A stretch of 64,000 bases of DNA from Pohlia nutans (lineage: Eukaryota > Streptophyta > Bryopsida > Bryales > Mniaceae): positions 10,789,501 to 10,853,500 of the forward strand of contig CM040096.1 of NCBI GenBank assembly GCA_022496805.1, read 5' to 3'. Of the stretch, positions 55,226 through 64,000 are shown piece by piece (position 1 is the first letter of the stretch; each line of letters starts with the position of its first letter). Below the pieces are notes generated by a model. That model ran no database searches. It worked only from the letters and a program-made list of their open reading frames with translations, and was not told the origin of the DNA. The position numbers and the translations under genes were made by a program.

Positions 55226-58081
55226 ATGAGTTATCTTCGTTACATCGTGGTGGGTTGTACCGACATGAACATTGTGCGCGGATCTGCCCCGCTGCAACAT
55301 GTGTCGGTGACAGGCTTCCTGCGCGACACGGTTGCCGAATACACGTTGGTGCAGACGTATGTGAATCCGCTGAAAGACGAAGTCATTGAAGCGGCCTACA
55401 CATTCCCCTTGTACGAGGGCGTGGCCGTGTCCGGATTCGAAGCCGACGTGGATGGTAGGACAATTGTGGGCAGGGTGCAGGAGAAAGCTGCTGCGAAGAA
55501 GGAGTACGACGAGGCTGTGAAAGAAGGGAAGGTGGCCAGTCTGTTGGAGCAGGAGCGACCTGATGTGTTCCAGGCGTCAATTGGCAACATCCCTCCGGCC
55601 AAGAGCATCAGCATTCGCATCACTCTGGTCTCCGAGATCAAACAGGACGCGGACGAGAATCAAGTCCGGTTCGTGTTGCCCACATCCATCGCACCTCGTT
55701 ACGGGAGTACACCGCCCGCTGTTTCTAGCACCTCTTCGGATTCGGCATCGAAGCTGTCGGTGGACATTTCTTGCGCTATGGCGAAGCAGATCACCTCCAT
55801 CCAATCTTCCTCCCACACCATTCAGGTCCATCTGGGCACGTCGTCCACGAGGGTGAGCTTGACAGCAGACTCGCTCCTGGACCGTGACCTTGTGATCATC
55901 GTTCAAGCGCCGGAGCTGGATGCACCGCGTGCGTTTGTGGAACGCCACCCCACAGATGGAACCCACGCCGTTTCTTTGACATTTTCGCCTCGGTTTGCGC
56001 TCAACGCTGTCAAGTCTTCCGAGCTCATCTTTCTCGTGGATCGCTCGGGCTCCATGCACGGCTCCCAAATCGAGCAAGCCGGCGAGGCGCTGGAGCTGTT
56101 CCTCCGATCCATCCCCTCCGATGATCACTACATCAACGTCATCGGGTTCGGTTCCACTCACAAAGCGCTCTTTCCGAAGTCCGTCGACTACAGTGCGGAC
56201 TCATTCAAGGAGAGCACCAGGTATGCGCAGGCACTGAGGGCGGACATGGGTGGCACCGAGATCATGGGCGCATTTCAGGAGGTTTTCCAACGTCGTCGCC
56301 ACGATGTTCCGACCCAGATCTTCTTGCTGACAGATGGGCAGATATGGGATGTGGACACGCTGGTCCAGTGCATCAGAGAGGCCGTGGAAGAAGGCGAGAA
56401 GAAGAATTCTTTTGTGAGGGTTTTCTCTCTGGGCGTTGGCGCTTCGGTGTCGCATCATCTGATCGAATCTGTGGCCAGGGCCGGGGGTGGATATGCCCAA
56501 GTGGTTGTGCAAGGGGAGCGCATGGAGAAGAAGGTGGTGAACATGCTGAAAGCGGCGCTGGTGCCGCCTGTTACCAACGTGGGCGTCCAATGGACCGCAG
56601 AGGATATTCATCACGTCGAAGACGACGACGAGGAGGATTTCGAAATGGTCGAAGCCGGTGGAGAACATTCACAGTCTGTCATGGATCCCAAGGAGAGCAT
56701 CAAGGAGCCCATCAAGGAGCCCATCAATCTCTTTTCGACTGCACCCGAGGTGCCCTCGCCGCCCCCACCTCCGCCGTCCGTCCTTCCCGACGTCGTCATT
56801 CCCATCCAGCAGGCGCCGTTCAAGGTGCCAGCCTTGTACCGAGGCGCTCGGTTCACCATCTACGCCATCCTGTCGTCCCAAACGCCAGTCCCGAAAGAAC
56901 TCATATTGCGAGGCTCCTCGCCTGACGGACCCGTGGAGCTGAAGGTGAACGTGGAATCCGTGCAAGAAGGCAAGACGATGCTGCACTCGCTGGCAGCTCG
57001 CACCCTGGTGCGCGACTTGGAAGAAGGGGCCTCCTGCATTCATGCATTCAGAGAAGGAAGTAGCACCGTTACGAATGAGCAGATGCTGAAGAGGCTGGGT
57101 GTTCATGTGGTGAAAGAAGGCGGCAAGAAGTGCAAGAGCCTCCCATTGAGCGACAAGGTCGTGTCGAAGCTCGCGAAGCAGAAGATTCTGGAGCTTGCAC
57201 TGAAATATCACCTCTCCAGCAAGTTCACCAGCTGGGTGGCCATTGACACGGAGAGCGATCGAACCATCATTGAGAATGCCTCGGGCATGGGTGGTTACCA
57301 TTTGATGGCCAATCATGTCGCGGGGTCTGGTTCAGGGCAGCGAGAGTTGAAATTTGGCAATAGGATCAGGTTTAGGAATATGAGCTCTTCTCCCTTCGGA
57401 TCTTCCCATGCCATGCCAGCTCCTCTCTTCGGATCTTCCCAAGCCATGCCAACTCGTGTCTTGGGATCTTCGCAAGCCATGCCAGCTCCTCTCTTCGGAT
57501 CTTCCCAAGCCATGCCAGCTCCGCCTGCGAATGTGGGCTCTTCTTTCTTCGGATCTTTCCAACCCATGTCTGCTCCGCCAGCCCATGTGAGCTCTTCTCT
57601 CTTCGGATCTTTCGCTCAGGGGGGCAGCAGACTGCAAATGGATTGTGATCGCCGCTCTCTCGAGAAGAGCATGACAAGTGGCGAAGAATCGGAATGTGAG
57701 AAATCACCAGATGCGCACGCACGGTTGCACTCGCTGCTGCAACACCAACAGTTCGATGGCTTGTTTCCTCTGGTGCCTGAGATGGCGGCCCTGTTGTCCA
57801 CCACAGTGCAAGAGCTGAAAGCCAAGCTGGGGGAGCTTCGGAGGGACTTGCATGATTCAGATGGCAGCTTGCAGCTTGCGGAGGTGGAGTGGGAGAGCGT
57901 GTGGGCGACGTGCTTGGCTGTGGAGTTTCTGAGGAAGCGGTTGCCAGATCTGCAGGAGGAGTGGGAGCTTGTTGTGGAGAAAGCCCAGAAGCGAGTGGCA
58001 GCCCTGGTGAAGAGTGCGCAAGGTGTTGTTTCTGCGTTTCAACAGGCTGCCAGTGAGGTGGTGAAAACAGACCAGGCTTGA
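55226..58081 (+). CDS. VIT and von Willebrand factor A domain protein, 951 residues
   Basis: VWA5A/inter-alpha-trypsin-inhibitor-like architecture in one intact exon, starting at the first ATG (MSYLRYIVVGCTDMNIVRG). VIT domain at about residues 12-140 (EAAYTFPLYEGVAVSGFEAD, FQASIGNIPPAKSISIRI). vWA domain at about 266-430 with a complete MIDAS: D272, S274 and S276 in VDRSGSMHGS, T344 in MGGTEI and D370 in LLTDGQ. It should therefore bind a metal-bridged ligand. An acidic patch (VEDDDEEDFEMVE) and a proline run follow, then a VWA5A-like middle region (VPALYRGARFTIYAILSS). Residues about 715-800 hold repeats of the type GSSQAMPAPLF. The final 120 residues are helical and Leu/Glu-rich. No signal peptide or membrane segment, so presumably cytosolic. 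The function of plant members is not established to my knowledge; scaffold or stress-related roles are guesses. Confidence 0.92.
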   Translation: MSYLRYIVVGCTDMNIVRGSAPLQHVSVTGFLRDTVAEYTLVQTYVNPLKDEVIEAAYTFPLYEGVAVSGFEADVDGRTIVGRVQEKAAAKKEYDEAVKEGKVASLLEQERPDVFQASIGNIPPAKSISIRITLVSEIKQDADENQVRFVLPTSIAPRYGSTPPAVSSTSSDSASKLSVDISCAMAKQITSIQSSSHTIQVHLGTSSTRVSLTADSLLDRDLVIIVQAPELDAPRAFVERHPTDGTHAVSLTFSPRFALNAVKSSELIFLVDRSGSMHGSQIEQAGEALELFLRSIPSDDHYINVIGFGSTHKALFPKSVDYSADSFKESTRYAQALRADMGGTEIMGAFQEVFQRRRHDVPTQIFLLTDGQIWDVDTLVQCIREAVEEGEKKNSFVRVFSLGVGASVSHHLIESVARAGGGYAQVVVQGERMEKKVVNMLKAALVPPVTNVGVQWTAEDIHHVEDDDEEDFEMVEAGGEHSQSVMDPKESIKEPIKEPINLFSTAPEVPSPPPPPPSVLPDVVIPIQQAPFKVPALYRGARFTIYAILSSQTPVPKELILRGSSPDGPVELKVNVESVQEGKTMLHSLAARTLVRDLEEGASCIHAFREGSSTVTNEQMLKRLGVHVVKEGGKKCKSLPLSDKVVSKLAKQKILELALKYHLSSKFTSWVAIDTESDRTIIENASGMGGYHLMANHVAGSGSGQRELKFGNRIRFRNMSSSPFGSSHAMPAPLFGSSQAMPTRVLGSSQAMPAPLFGSSQAMPAPPANVGSSFFGSFQPMSAPPAHVSSSLFGSFAQGGSRLQMDCDRRSLEKSMTSGEESECEKSPDAHARLHSLLQHQQFDGLFPLVPEMAALLSTTVQELKAKLGELRRDLHDSDGSLQLAEVEWESVWATCLAVEFLRKRLPDLQEEWELVVEKAQKRVAALVKSAQGVVSAFQQAASEVVKTDQA

Positions 58082-58317
58082 ATAGTGCGGGTTTTAGCTT
58101 ACTGGTAAGTTAATCAGGCACTGTCACCTTAATGTAATACTACTTTTGTAAATGTACAAATGTCGATATTAGAGTTTATAGCGATGATCAATGACCAAAG
58201 CAGTGGAGTAGCTTTCATGGAGAGACTAAGATATTCCACCCTGTTTGTGCCACTTTTCGATCCTTGTGTATCAGTGTGTTACATTTTAAATTGTGATATG
58301 TACACTGTTACACTGTT
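58082..58317. other. Probable 3' untranslated region
   Basis: Directly follows the VIT-vWA stop. No other feature. Confidence 0.4.
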
Positions 58318-58337
58318 GAGGGTTTAGGGTTTAGGGT
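58318..58337. repeat. Short telomeric-motif run
   Basis: Nearly three units of TTTAGGG in a row. Confidence 0.8.
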
Positions 58338-58843
58338 GACTTCGGAATCCGTAATACTATGGTAGAGTTGAGTTGTTGCAAAGTTTTGTACCCATGAGCC
58401 GTTTTGACTAATTGAAATCTTCTCCATGATTTATAGGTCCCTGGTGTTGTATGCATTGTTGTTCTATTTGTGAAACACAAGAGCTGGAATGTGTCATGTA
58501 GAGTTTGAAATTGCCTTAAGGGCTTGTAATTGATGGATGAATTATGTGGGAAACGTACCTTCTCTGAAAGCGTGGACACACAATGCTGGAAAACTAACGG
58601 ATTGGGAGATCATTTGTGTAAAAGTGGGTAAATGTACAAAAGTTCAGATCAGATCTGTTTGCATCAGAAATCGCGGTCGTGGGAGTTTGTAAGTTTGAAA
58701 CTATAATGTTTTTATCTTATCAGTTTCCAAAATCAAATTTGACCTTAGAGTATCTAGCAATTCATCTCCAAAGCTGTGGCATGGAGGACGTATTGGACAG
58801 TTTATGGGGCTTAATGTCACGTTAAAGTTTCAGTTTACAGTGT

Positions 58844-59972
58844 AGTACCAGGCAACTCTCATTTGTCCACTTCCTTTGGATTCAAAAATCTGCACTATAC
58901 TTGCAATTTCAAAATGACACCACAGGCTTAAAAATCCATGAAATCATGAATGGGAAATTGGGTTGGGAAGGTAGTCAAGTCTAGTTTCATGGCATGATTG
59001 TTTTTTACATTGAAGTTGTGAAGTCATACAACAATAGAGCTTTTTATGACACACTATGTACCATGAAGTGGTACCGCCATTAACACTTGTGATGGGCTTC
59101 ATACAAAAGGACATGCCAGTAAAGAGAACTTCAAGGGTCTCCATATTGATATATTTGAATGGTAGTTGAACAATTTTGACCAATACCTCTTTCTTGTTTG
59201 GTCCCAAGTCATTTTGTCATGAACGTTTTTGTGTGGTTTCCAACATTCATTCTTGTAAGCGACAATGATGCTTCTATTTGGCTATTGACACAGGGAGATA
59301 AATTCAAGATTCCCATATGGGAAACGCGGACAAATTTGCCACAATTGTAACTTTCCCTTTTCAAAAATACAATACAATTATCCCATGAAAGTTACAATTG
59401 CAGGAATTTTGTCCCACTTCCCATATGAATTCCCATGTGGGAATGTTTTTATCTCTCCCTGTGTGAGTAAGTTTTAAACAACCACATTACTCTCTTGGCA
59501 ATTTTTCAAGCTTAATAGTAAGATTTGGTTATAGATTTGAAGGTCACCCCACTTGTTGTGGACAGAGAAGTAGAATGTATTTTCAATGCCTCAAAATCAT
59601 ACATGACAAATTGACTTGGACCAAAGAAGAAAGAAGTATTGGTCAAAACCGTTCAATTACCATACAAATATATCAATACGGAGACCCTTTTAGTTCTCTT
59701 TACTAGCATGTCTTTCAGTATGATGCATGTCACAAGTTCTAATGATGGTAGTACTTCATTGTACATAGTGTATCATAAAAAGCTCTATTGTTGTATAGTT
59801 TAACAACTTCAATGTAAATAATTATCATGCTATAAAAGTAGACTTGATTACCTTCCCAACCCAATTTCTAATTTGCAATTTCATGGATTTTTGAACCCCT
59901 GGTGTCATTTCCAAATTACAAAGTATAGTATTGATTTTTGCAGGTAGACGAATGAGACTTGAGTGGTACTGT
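58844..59972. repeat. Long inverted repeat, 1.1 kb, with a miniature element near its apex
   Basis: Arms about 58844-59225 and 59600-59972. Matching blocks include TTGGGTTGGGAAGGTA against TACCTTCCCAACCCAA and AATAGAGCTTTTTATGA against TCATAAAAAGCTCTATT, with single-base differences spread evenly. The outer ends read AGTACCA on one side and its complement on the other. No terminal motif identifies a superfamily. Confidence 0.85.
59289..59463. mobile_element. Miniature element with CACAGGGAGATAAA ends
   Basis: 175 bp. CACAGGGAGATAAA at the left and its complement TTTATCTCTCCCTGTG (with one extra TC) at the right; TGA flanks both sides (59286-59288 and 59464-59466). The CACAG end with a 3-bp duplication would fit the CACTA superfamily loosely. 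Sits in the loop of the surrounding inverted repeat. Confidence 0.75.
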
Positions 59973-60370
59973 ATAATGGTGTAATCCTCCTGACTATAGT
60001 ATTGTAGTTAACGAGAGTGACATACCGTAGTACATGATTGGTTTCGGACCTAATTATGTTAATTTAATAAGGGTCAAATTCTTAGGAAATTTTCTTTCAC
60101 CCTTTTTTCAAATGTGAAGAAGAAAATTTTCAAAAAATACAAGTTCTGAGTCTATTTTTAGAAAATTATTTAAATATACGGCACCCTACTATTGAATCCA
60201 ATTGTGTACTATGGGAGTTGTTGAGCAACAATAGAAACAATCTTAGCGTGAGCTCATAGCATTCTTGAGCACTTGTGAGAACTCACGCTTCTACACTCAA
60301 TACTCTTTTATACCACACATGTGGTAGCCAACGTAAATTTGAACTTGGCAATTGGAACGTATACAGAATG
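59973..60370. other. Spacer
   Basis: No gene or repeat recognised. Confidence 0.35.
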
Positions 60371-60917
60371 TTAACCCCTAAACGTCCCAGCGTCCAGTTT
60401 CTGGACGTTTGTTGGTCAAACCCAATTTTGATCTTGAAGATGACTTTTGTTGCTAATACACCCAACTAAGAAAATGAAGTTTATTAAGTCTAGTTTGTAC
60501 TCCACTTTTCAAATCTTAAAAGTTCCAATTATTGAGTATTTTATTGCTTGTGCAAGCTTTGTAGCTCAAGGTTTGAATTACACTACATAGGATGTTCACC
60601 TTTCGAATTTCAAAATGTAAATAAAAAGTTTCTATGGAAAACATATCATGTGATTCTCCATTGTAATTTGTACCTGCTCCCAAAAAAATATTAATTTTTT
60701 AAAGCTTTTTTGTAATAAAATTTATTTTTTGAAGTATTTGACTTAAAAATTTGTTAAAAAGGCCGTATTAAATCAAAAAAATCTGAAAATTTCAAGACTG
60801 ATAGGAAACATTCAATTCCATGCATGAAAAATATTACAAAATATATTTTGATAAATCTTGAAGGCTAAATTGTGTAGTTTGACTTTCCTACAAAGGAGTG
60901 GTACGTTTAAGGGTTAA
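60371..60917 (+). mobile_element. TTAA element family III, complete
   Basis: 547 bp, begins TTAACCCCTAAACGTCCC, ends GTACGTTTAAGGGTTAA. Hairpin CGTCCA-GTTTC-TGGACG at 60391-60407, fully paired, 20 bp in. Very similar to 35684-36229 in inverse orientation. Confidence 0.9.
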
Positions 60918-61040
60918 ATATTTGCTGCGTATAATGGAAGGTGATATGGGAGCACTGAACGGGGAGTTTTCCAAGAAGCCAGTTAAAATCCATTATTTTA
61001 CAAAAGCAACTGGATTTAGACAAGAACCTATGCGGTTATT

Positions 61041-61334
61041 CACTAGTAGAAAAGGTGGCGCTCCCTACAGAGATGCCCAGGCAAAATCACTGTCCATGTG
61101 TGGAATTGGGCACCACTTGCTTGCATAACATTCAGTAGCCTTCATGCCCACTGCCTTTCTTTCATGCACTTTGTTCATCACCTTGAGCTTCCACATGTCC
61201 CTTTAGCTACTAATGAAGTACTGTTGGGTGTGGAATATTCCACACCATCTATTGTAGAGCCAAGGCAGAGATAGTGCATGCTACTTAATGTTATGTGGGC
61301 ATCTCCCTCGGCAGTGCCACCTTTTCTATTAGTG
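61041..61334. mobile_element. CACTA-type miniature element, 294 bp
   Basis: Termini CACTAGTAGAAAAGGTGGC and GCCACCTTTTCTATTAGTG, flanked by ATT on both sides (61038-61040 and 61335-61337). Subterminal GAGATGCCCAGGCA pairs with TGGGCATCTCC near the other end. Confidence 0.9.
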
Positions 61335-61709
61335 ATTACCCATGTTTCACCTAGGTAGCATGTGAGTATCAAAAGCTTTATCCGTATTTTAGCCTAAAAC
61401 TATGAGTTTCAATCGATAATTTGGCAATTCCATCCAGCTGATTTTACACTAACTGTTGGATCTCTTTGTACATTGTATGGGAGAGTGTGATAATATCGAG
61501 TTCAAAAATGAACATTCATGTATAGTGCTTGTAGTATTGAATAGTTAAATGAAAGGGGGGGAGGGGGGGTAAGTGGTATAAACCACTATTTATTTGTTGC
61601 TATAGTTAGCTCGAAGTAACTACTTGTCTCAAAAAGATGGGAAGGGGCCGGTTGGAAGGTACAACTTTCCTGCCTATGATAACTTACTAGCAGCACCAAA
61701 TCGTGTACA
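61335..61709. other. Spacer
   Basis: No gene. A G run (GGGGGGGAGGGGGGG) lies at about 61555-61569. Confidence 0.35.
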
Positions 61710-62002
61710 TCACAAACTTAGGAAGTCATGTTTTTGCAATGTTTTACGTATGTCATTGAGATGAACAGGGGTGATTACGTTCGACATACGTTTTACATAT
61801 GTTTATTGTAGAAAAAACGTACGAAGAACATATTATAAACATGTAAATTTTATCATGATGTGTTTTTTCATGTTTGTAATATGTTGTCCGTACGTTTTTT
61901 ATACGACAAACATACGTAAAATGTATGTCAAACGTAATCACCCCTATTCATCTCAACAACATACGTAAAACATTGCAAAAACATGACTTGCTAAGTTTGT
62001 GA
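61710..62002. repeat. Near-perfect hairpin element, about 293 bp
   Basis: TCACAAACTTAGGAAGTCAT at the left and its complement at the right differ at one base. The pairing continues through TTTTTGCAATGTTTTACGTA, GGGGTGATTACGTT and further to a small loop near 61855. Repeated ACGTATG/CATACGT words occur in the arms. The length and near-perfect pairing suit a recent foldback element or a small-RNA precursor. Confidence 0.85.
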
Positions 62003-62899
62003 TATAGTATATCACAGCAATTCTGCTCAAACGGACCCAATGGGAATCGAACCCAGACCACATAGTTGTGATACATTGCCCTTCACCAACCAACCGCAAA
62101 ACTCATGACTTGGTGATCTTAAAAATGCGCCAAATCCTACGTATGCTCACACACTTAACCAACCCATAGTTTATGGTTACTTTTATTGGTTACCTGGTCA
62201 CTAAAGTATCTATCTTCGGTAGGGGAGAGTAGTTTTGTTCCAATGGCCCTTTATCCAGTGAACACTAGGTCATTAACATTACAAATAGACACTTTGTTCA
62301 CGCCGGCCTCAAAAGAGGACCGGAGTTTCTATCTATCTATCTATTGGATAGTTTGTTTGTTTTTTTTTTCCCAATGAATAAAGAGAACTCACCCCCTGTA
62401 GTTATGGATTGGATTGACCGATCAAAATTCAAAACTCAAGAAAAATTAACCAATAATTCTTTATGAAAAGTGACATGTGTCCCATCTTAACCCCTAGTGT
62501 TGAATTTTACCTCTTGTTTTTTTGACTAGGCAGCTCTTGAAACAAGCACAATTCCTCATTGGTGTGGGGAAATTTTGACAATCGACACTGTTGAAATTAA
62601 AGAAGACTTACATAGCTTTTGTAATAAAAAGGATAGACTAAGTCGCACAATTTTTGAAAAAATGTTATCGTTGAGAAGATTGATGGAACTCGTATGGGGC
62701 ATTTTGGACATATGCTGAAATTGTATAATTTTAAAGTACTCCAAAAATTCTGAAATTTTTACTATGCGTAGAGATCATCATTTTGAACATGTGAAAAAAT
62801 TCACGCAATCTAGAGGTGTGAAAAAGAAAATATGAGAGTTCGAAGTAACGCCCAATTAGCCTTTTGTGGTTCAAAAATCCACCAAAAATAACGCACTTC
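62003..62899. other. Spacer
   Basis: Contains a tRNA-like B-box on the minus strand (GGGTTCGATTCCC near 62050) without a foldable tRNA, a short TATC microsatellite near 62330, and a TTAACCCCTAG half-end at 62487. No gene. Confidence 0.35.
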
Positions 62900-63040
62900 A
62901 TGAATTTCCAATCGGTAAATGTCAGTGTGAAGATCACATTTGTACAGTTGGATTCATTATATTTTTGTTGATATTTTTTAATTGATTTTGCAAGGTTTTC
63001 TCTTAAAATTCAATCAAAATCCCAAATTAACACAATTTTT
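62900..63040 (-). repeat. TTAA element family VI remnant
   Basis: Reverse complement of part of 38599/44317: GAAGATCACATTTGTACA, then GCAAGGTTTTCTCTTAAAAT and AAATCCCAAATTAACA. No termini preserved. Confidence 0.6.
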
Positions 63041-63199
63041 TTAAAAAAACATTAACACCCAATTCGCTAATTTTGCACTTGGCCATATAATCATGCACTT
63101 GGCCCCCAAGCCCATTAAAAAAAATCGTTTGAAAAAATCTCTTAAAAACAGGGATTTTTGTCTTTTTACAATCCCTTACGCTCTAAAGAAACAATTATT

Positions 63200-63300
63200 T
63201 AATTTATTTCTCATCCTTATCTTTATCTTTTATTTTATCTTTATCTTTATCTTTATCTTTTATTTTATCTTTATCTTTATCTTATCTTTTTTTTTTCTTT
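63200..63300. repeat. CTTTAT microsatellite
   Basis: Runs of CTTTAT and TTTTATTTTATC units within a T-rich tract that continues to about 63400. Confidence 0.9.
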
Positions 63301-63429
63301 TATCTTCTTTTTTTTTCTTGTCTTTTTTTTGTCTTCTTTCTTCTTTTCCTTCTAGTCTTCTACTAGTCGTCCTTTTTCTTTCTTCACCTTGCCATTTTTG
63401 GAGTTTAAACGATAATTTAAAAAAATAAA

Positions 63430-63960
63430 ATAAATCAGGGAGCAGGCTGAATCTAGTACATGCCCGGAAGAAAAAAAAAACGAAAAAAAAAAAAAAAAAA
63501 AGTTTTTTATTTATTTATTTTTTTTTATTTTTTTATTTTTTATTTTTTATTTTTTATTTTTTTATTTTTTATTTTTTTTATTTTTTTTCTTCCGATTTTT
63601 CCGGGCTGGGAGGGTCCGTGCGCTCGGACCCTACTCTTTTTTTGATCCACTCTCCTTCCCTCCTCTCCTTTTTTTTTCCCCCTCTCCCCTTTATAAACCC
63701 TCCCTCATTCTCCCTCCCTCACTCTTCTTTCCTCCTCTCTCTTCTTCCTTTATATTGAGGAGAAGGGAGAAGGAAGAGAGGGAGAATAACAAGAGAAGAA
63801 AAGGGGAGGGAGAGTGAGAAAGGCTTTATATAGGGGAGAGGGGGGAGTGAGGGAGGGAGGGTCAAAATAAGAGTAGGGTCCGCGCGCATGGACCCTCCCT
63901 GCCCGAAAAAACCGGAAAAAAGAAAAATAAAAGAAAAATAAAAAAAACAAAAAATTAAAA

Positions 63961-63994
<34 letters not shown>

Positions 63995-64000
63995 CCTTCC
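63430..64000. repeat. Long inverted repeat reaching the window edge
   Basis: Left arm about 63590-63740 (TTTTTCCGGGCTGGGAGGGT, CGGACCCTACTCTT) pairs with right arm about 63760-63925 (AAGAGTAGGGTCCG, GGACCCTCCCTGCCCG). The arms are flanked outside by T-rich and A-rich homopolymer tracts that would also pair. Subterminal GGGTCCG-TGCGCT-CGGACCC forms a small hairpin in each arm. The right end is cut by the window. Confidence 0.8.

Noticed and set aside
56669..57316. Antisense frames within the VIT-vWA gene
   Set aside because: Codon-bias shadows; the sense frame is continuous for 951 residues with complete domains.
62020..62115. tRNA gene on the minus strand (B-box GGGTTCGATTCCC)
   Set aside because: The T-arm-like sequence is present, but no 5' half forms a matching acceptor stem and the A-box is poor. 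Possibly a tRNA-derived SINE remnant; not supportable as a tRNA.
63093..63645. Phe/Ile-rich open frames at the right edge
   Set aside because: Translations of CTTTAT and poly-T tracts.

Overview
The window is nuclear DNA of a land plant. Evidence: interstitial TTTAGGG (plant-type) telomeric motifs, spliced genes with GT-AG introns, a plastid-type S1 RNA-binding protein, and CACTA, hAT and Stowaway-type miniature elements carrying the correct target-site duplications. Coding exons are clearly richer in GC than the very AT-rich spacers. The lineage cannot be fixed from sequence alone; the gene set and repeat landscape would suit a seedless plant (moss, liverwort, lycophyte or fern), but that is only an impression.

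Layout. 0-1.5 kb: 3' end of a plastid S1-domain gene (+). 4.2-5.2 kb: Gly/Tyr/Pro-rich EF-hand protein (-) with an apparent frameshift. 6.1-6.5 kb: an orphan coding exon. 8.7-10.1 kb: a three-exon gene for an unrecognised 164-residue protein (-). 13.9-16.2 kb and 16.2-18.8 kb: two nuclear genes for mitochondrial proteins, KGD4/MRPS36-like (-) and TMEM70-like (+), arranged head to head. 22.7-23.9 kb: an unrecognised multi-pass membrane protein (+). 29.6-31.2 kb: a GT92 glycosyltransferase (-) with a 38-bp minisatellite beyond its stop. 32-54 kb: almost no genes and dense with repeats. 55.2-58.1 kb: a single-exon VIT-vWA protein of 951 residues (+). 58-64 kb: long inverted repeats and simple sequence. 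I see no rRNA gene, convincing tRNA gene or CRISPR array.

The most distinctive content is not protein-coding. At least fifteen elements of about 540-820 bp begin TTAACCC and end GGGTTAA. They fall into several families with unrelated interiors. Two internal comparisons of occupied and empty sites show they duplicate the target TTAA. Elements nest in one another and also stand in chains that share a single TTAA. In six or more families one end has the same architecture: 20 bp from the outer T of TTAA there is a hairpin with a 6-bp stem and a 4-5-nt loop. Its stem sequence differs between copies while pairing is kept (CGTCCA/TGGACG, CATGCA/TGCATG, CGACCA/TGGTCG). TTAA duplication with CCC...GGG ends is the signature of piggyBac-like (or Kolobok-like) DNA transposons, which are not typical of land plants. 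No transposase is present here, so these are non-autonomous.

The genes do not form one pathway. Three serve organelles (plastid S1, KGD4-like, TMEM70-like), one probably acts in the Golgi (GT92), one is a calcium sensor and one is a cytosolic scaffold-type protein. All gene models were read by eye from splice sites and reading phase and need transcript support.
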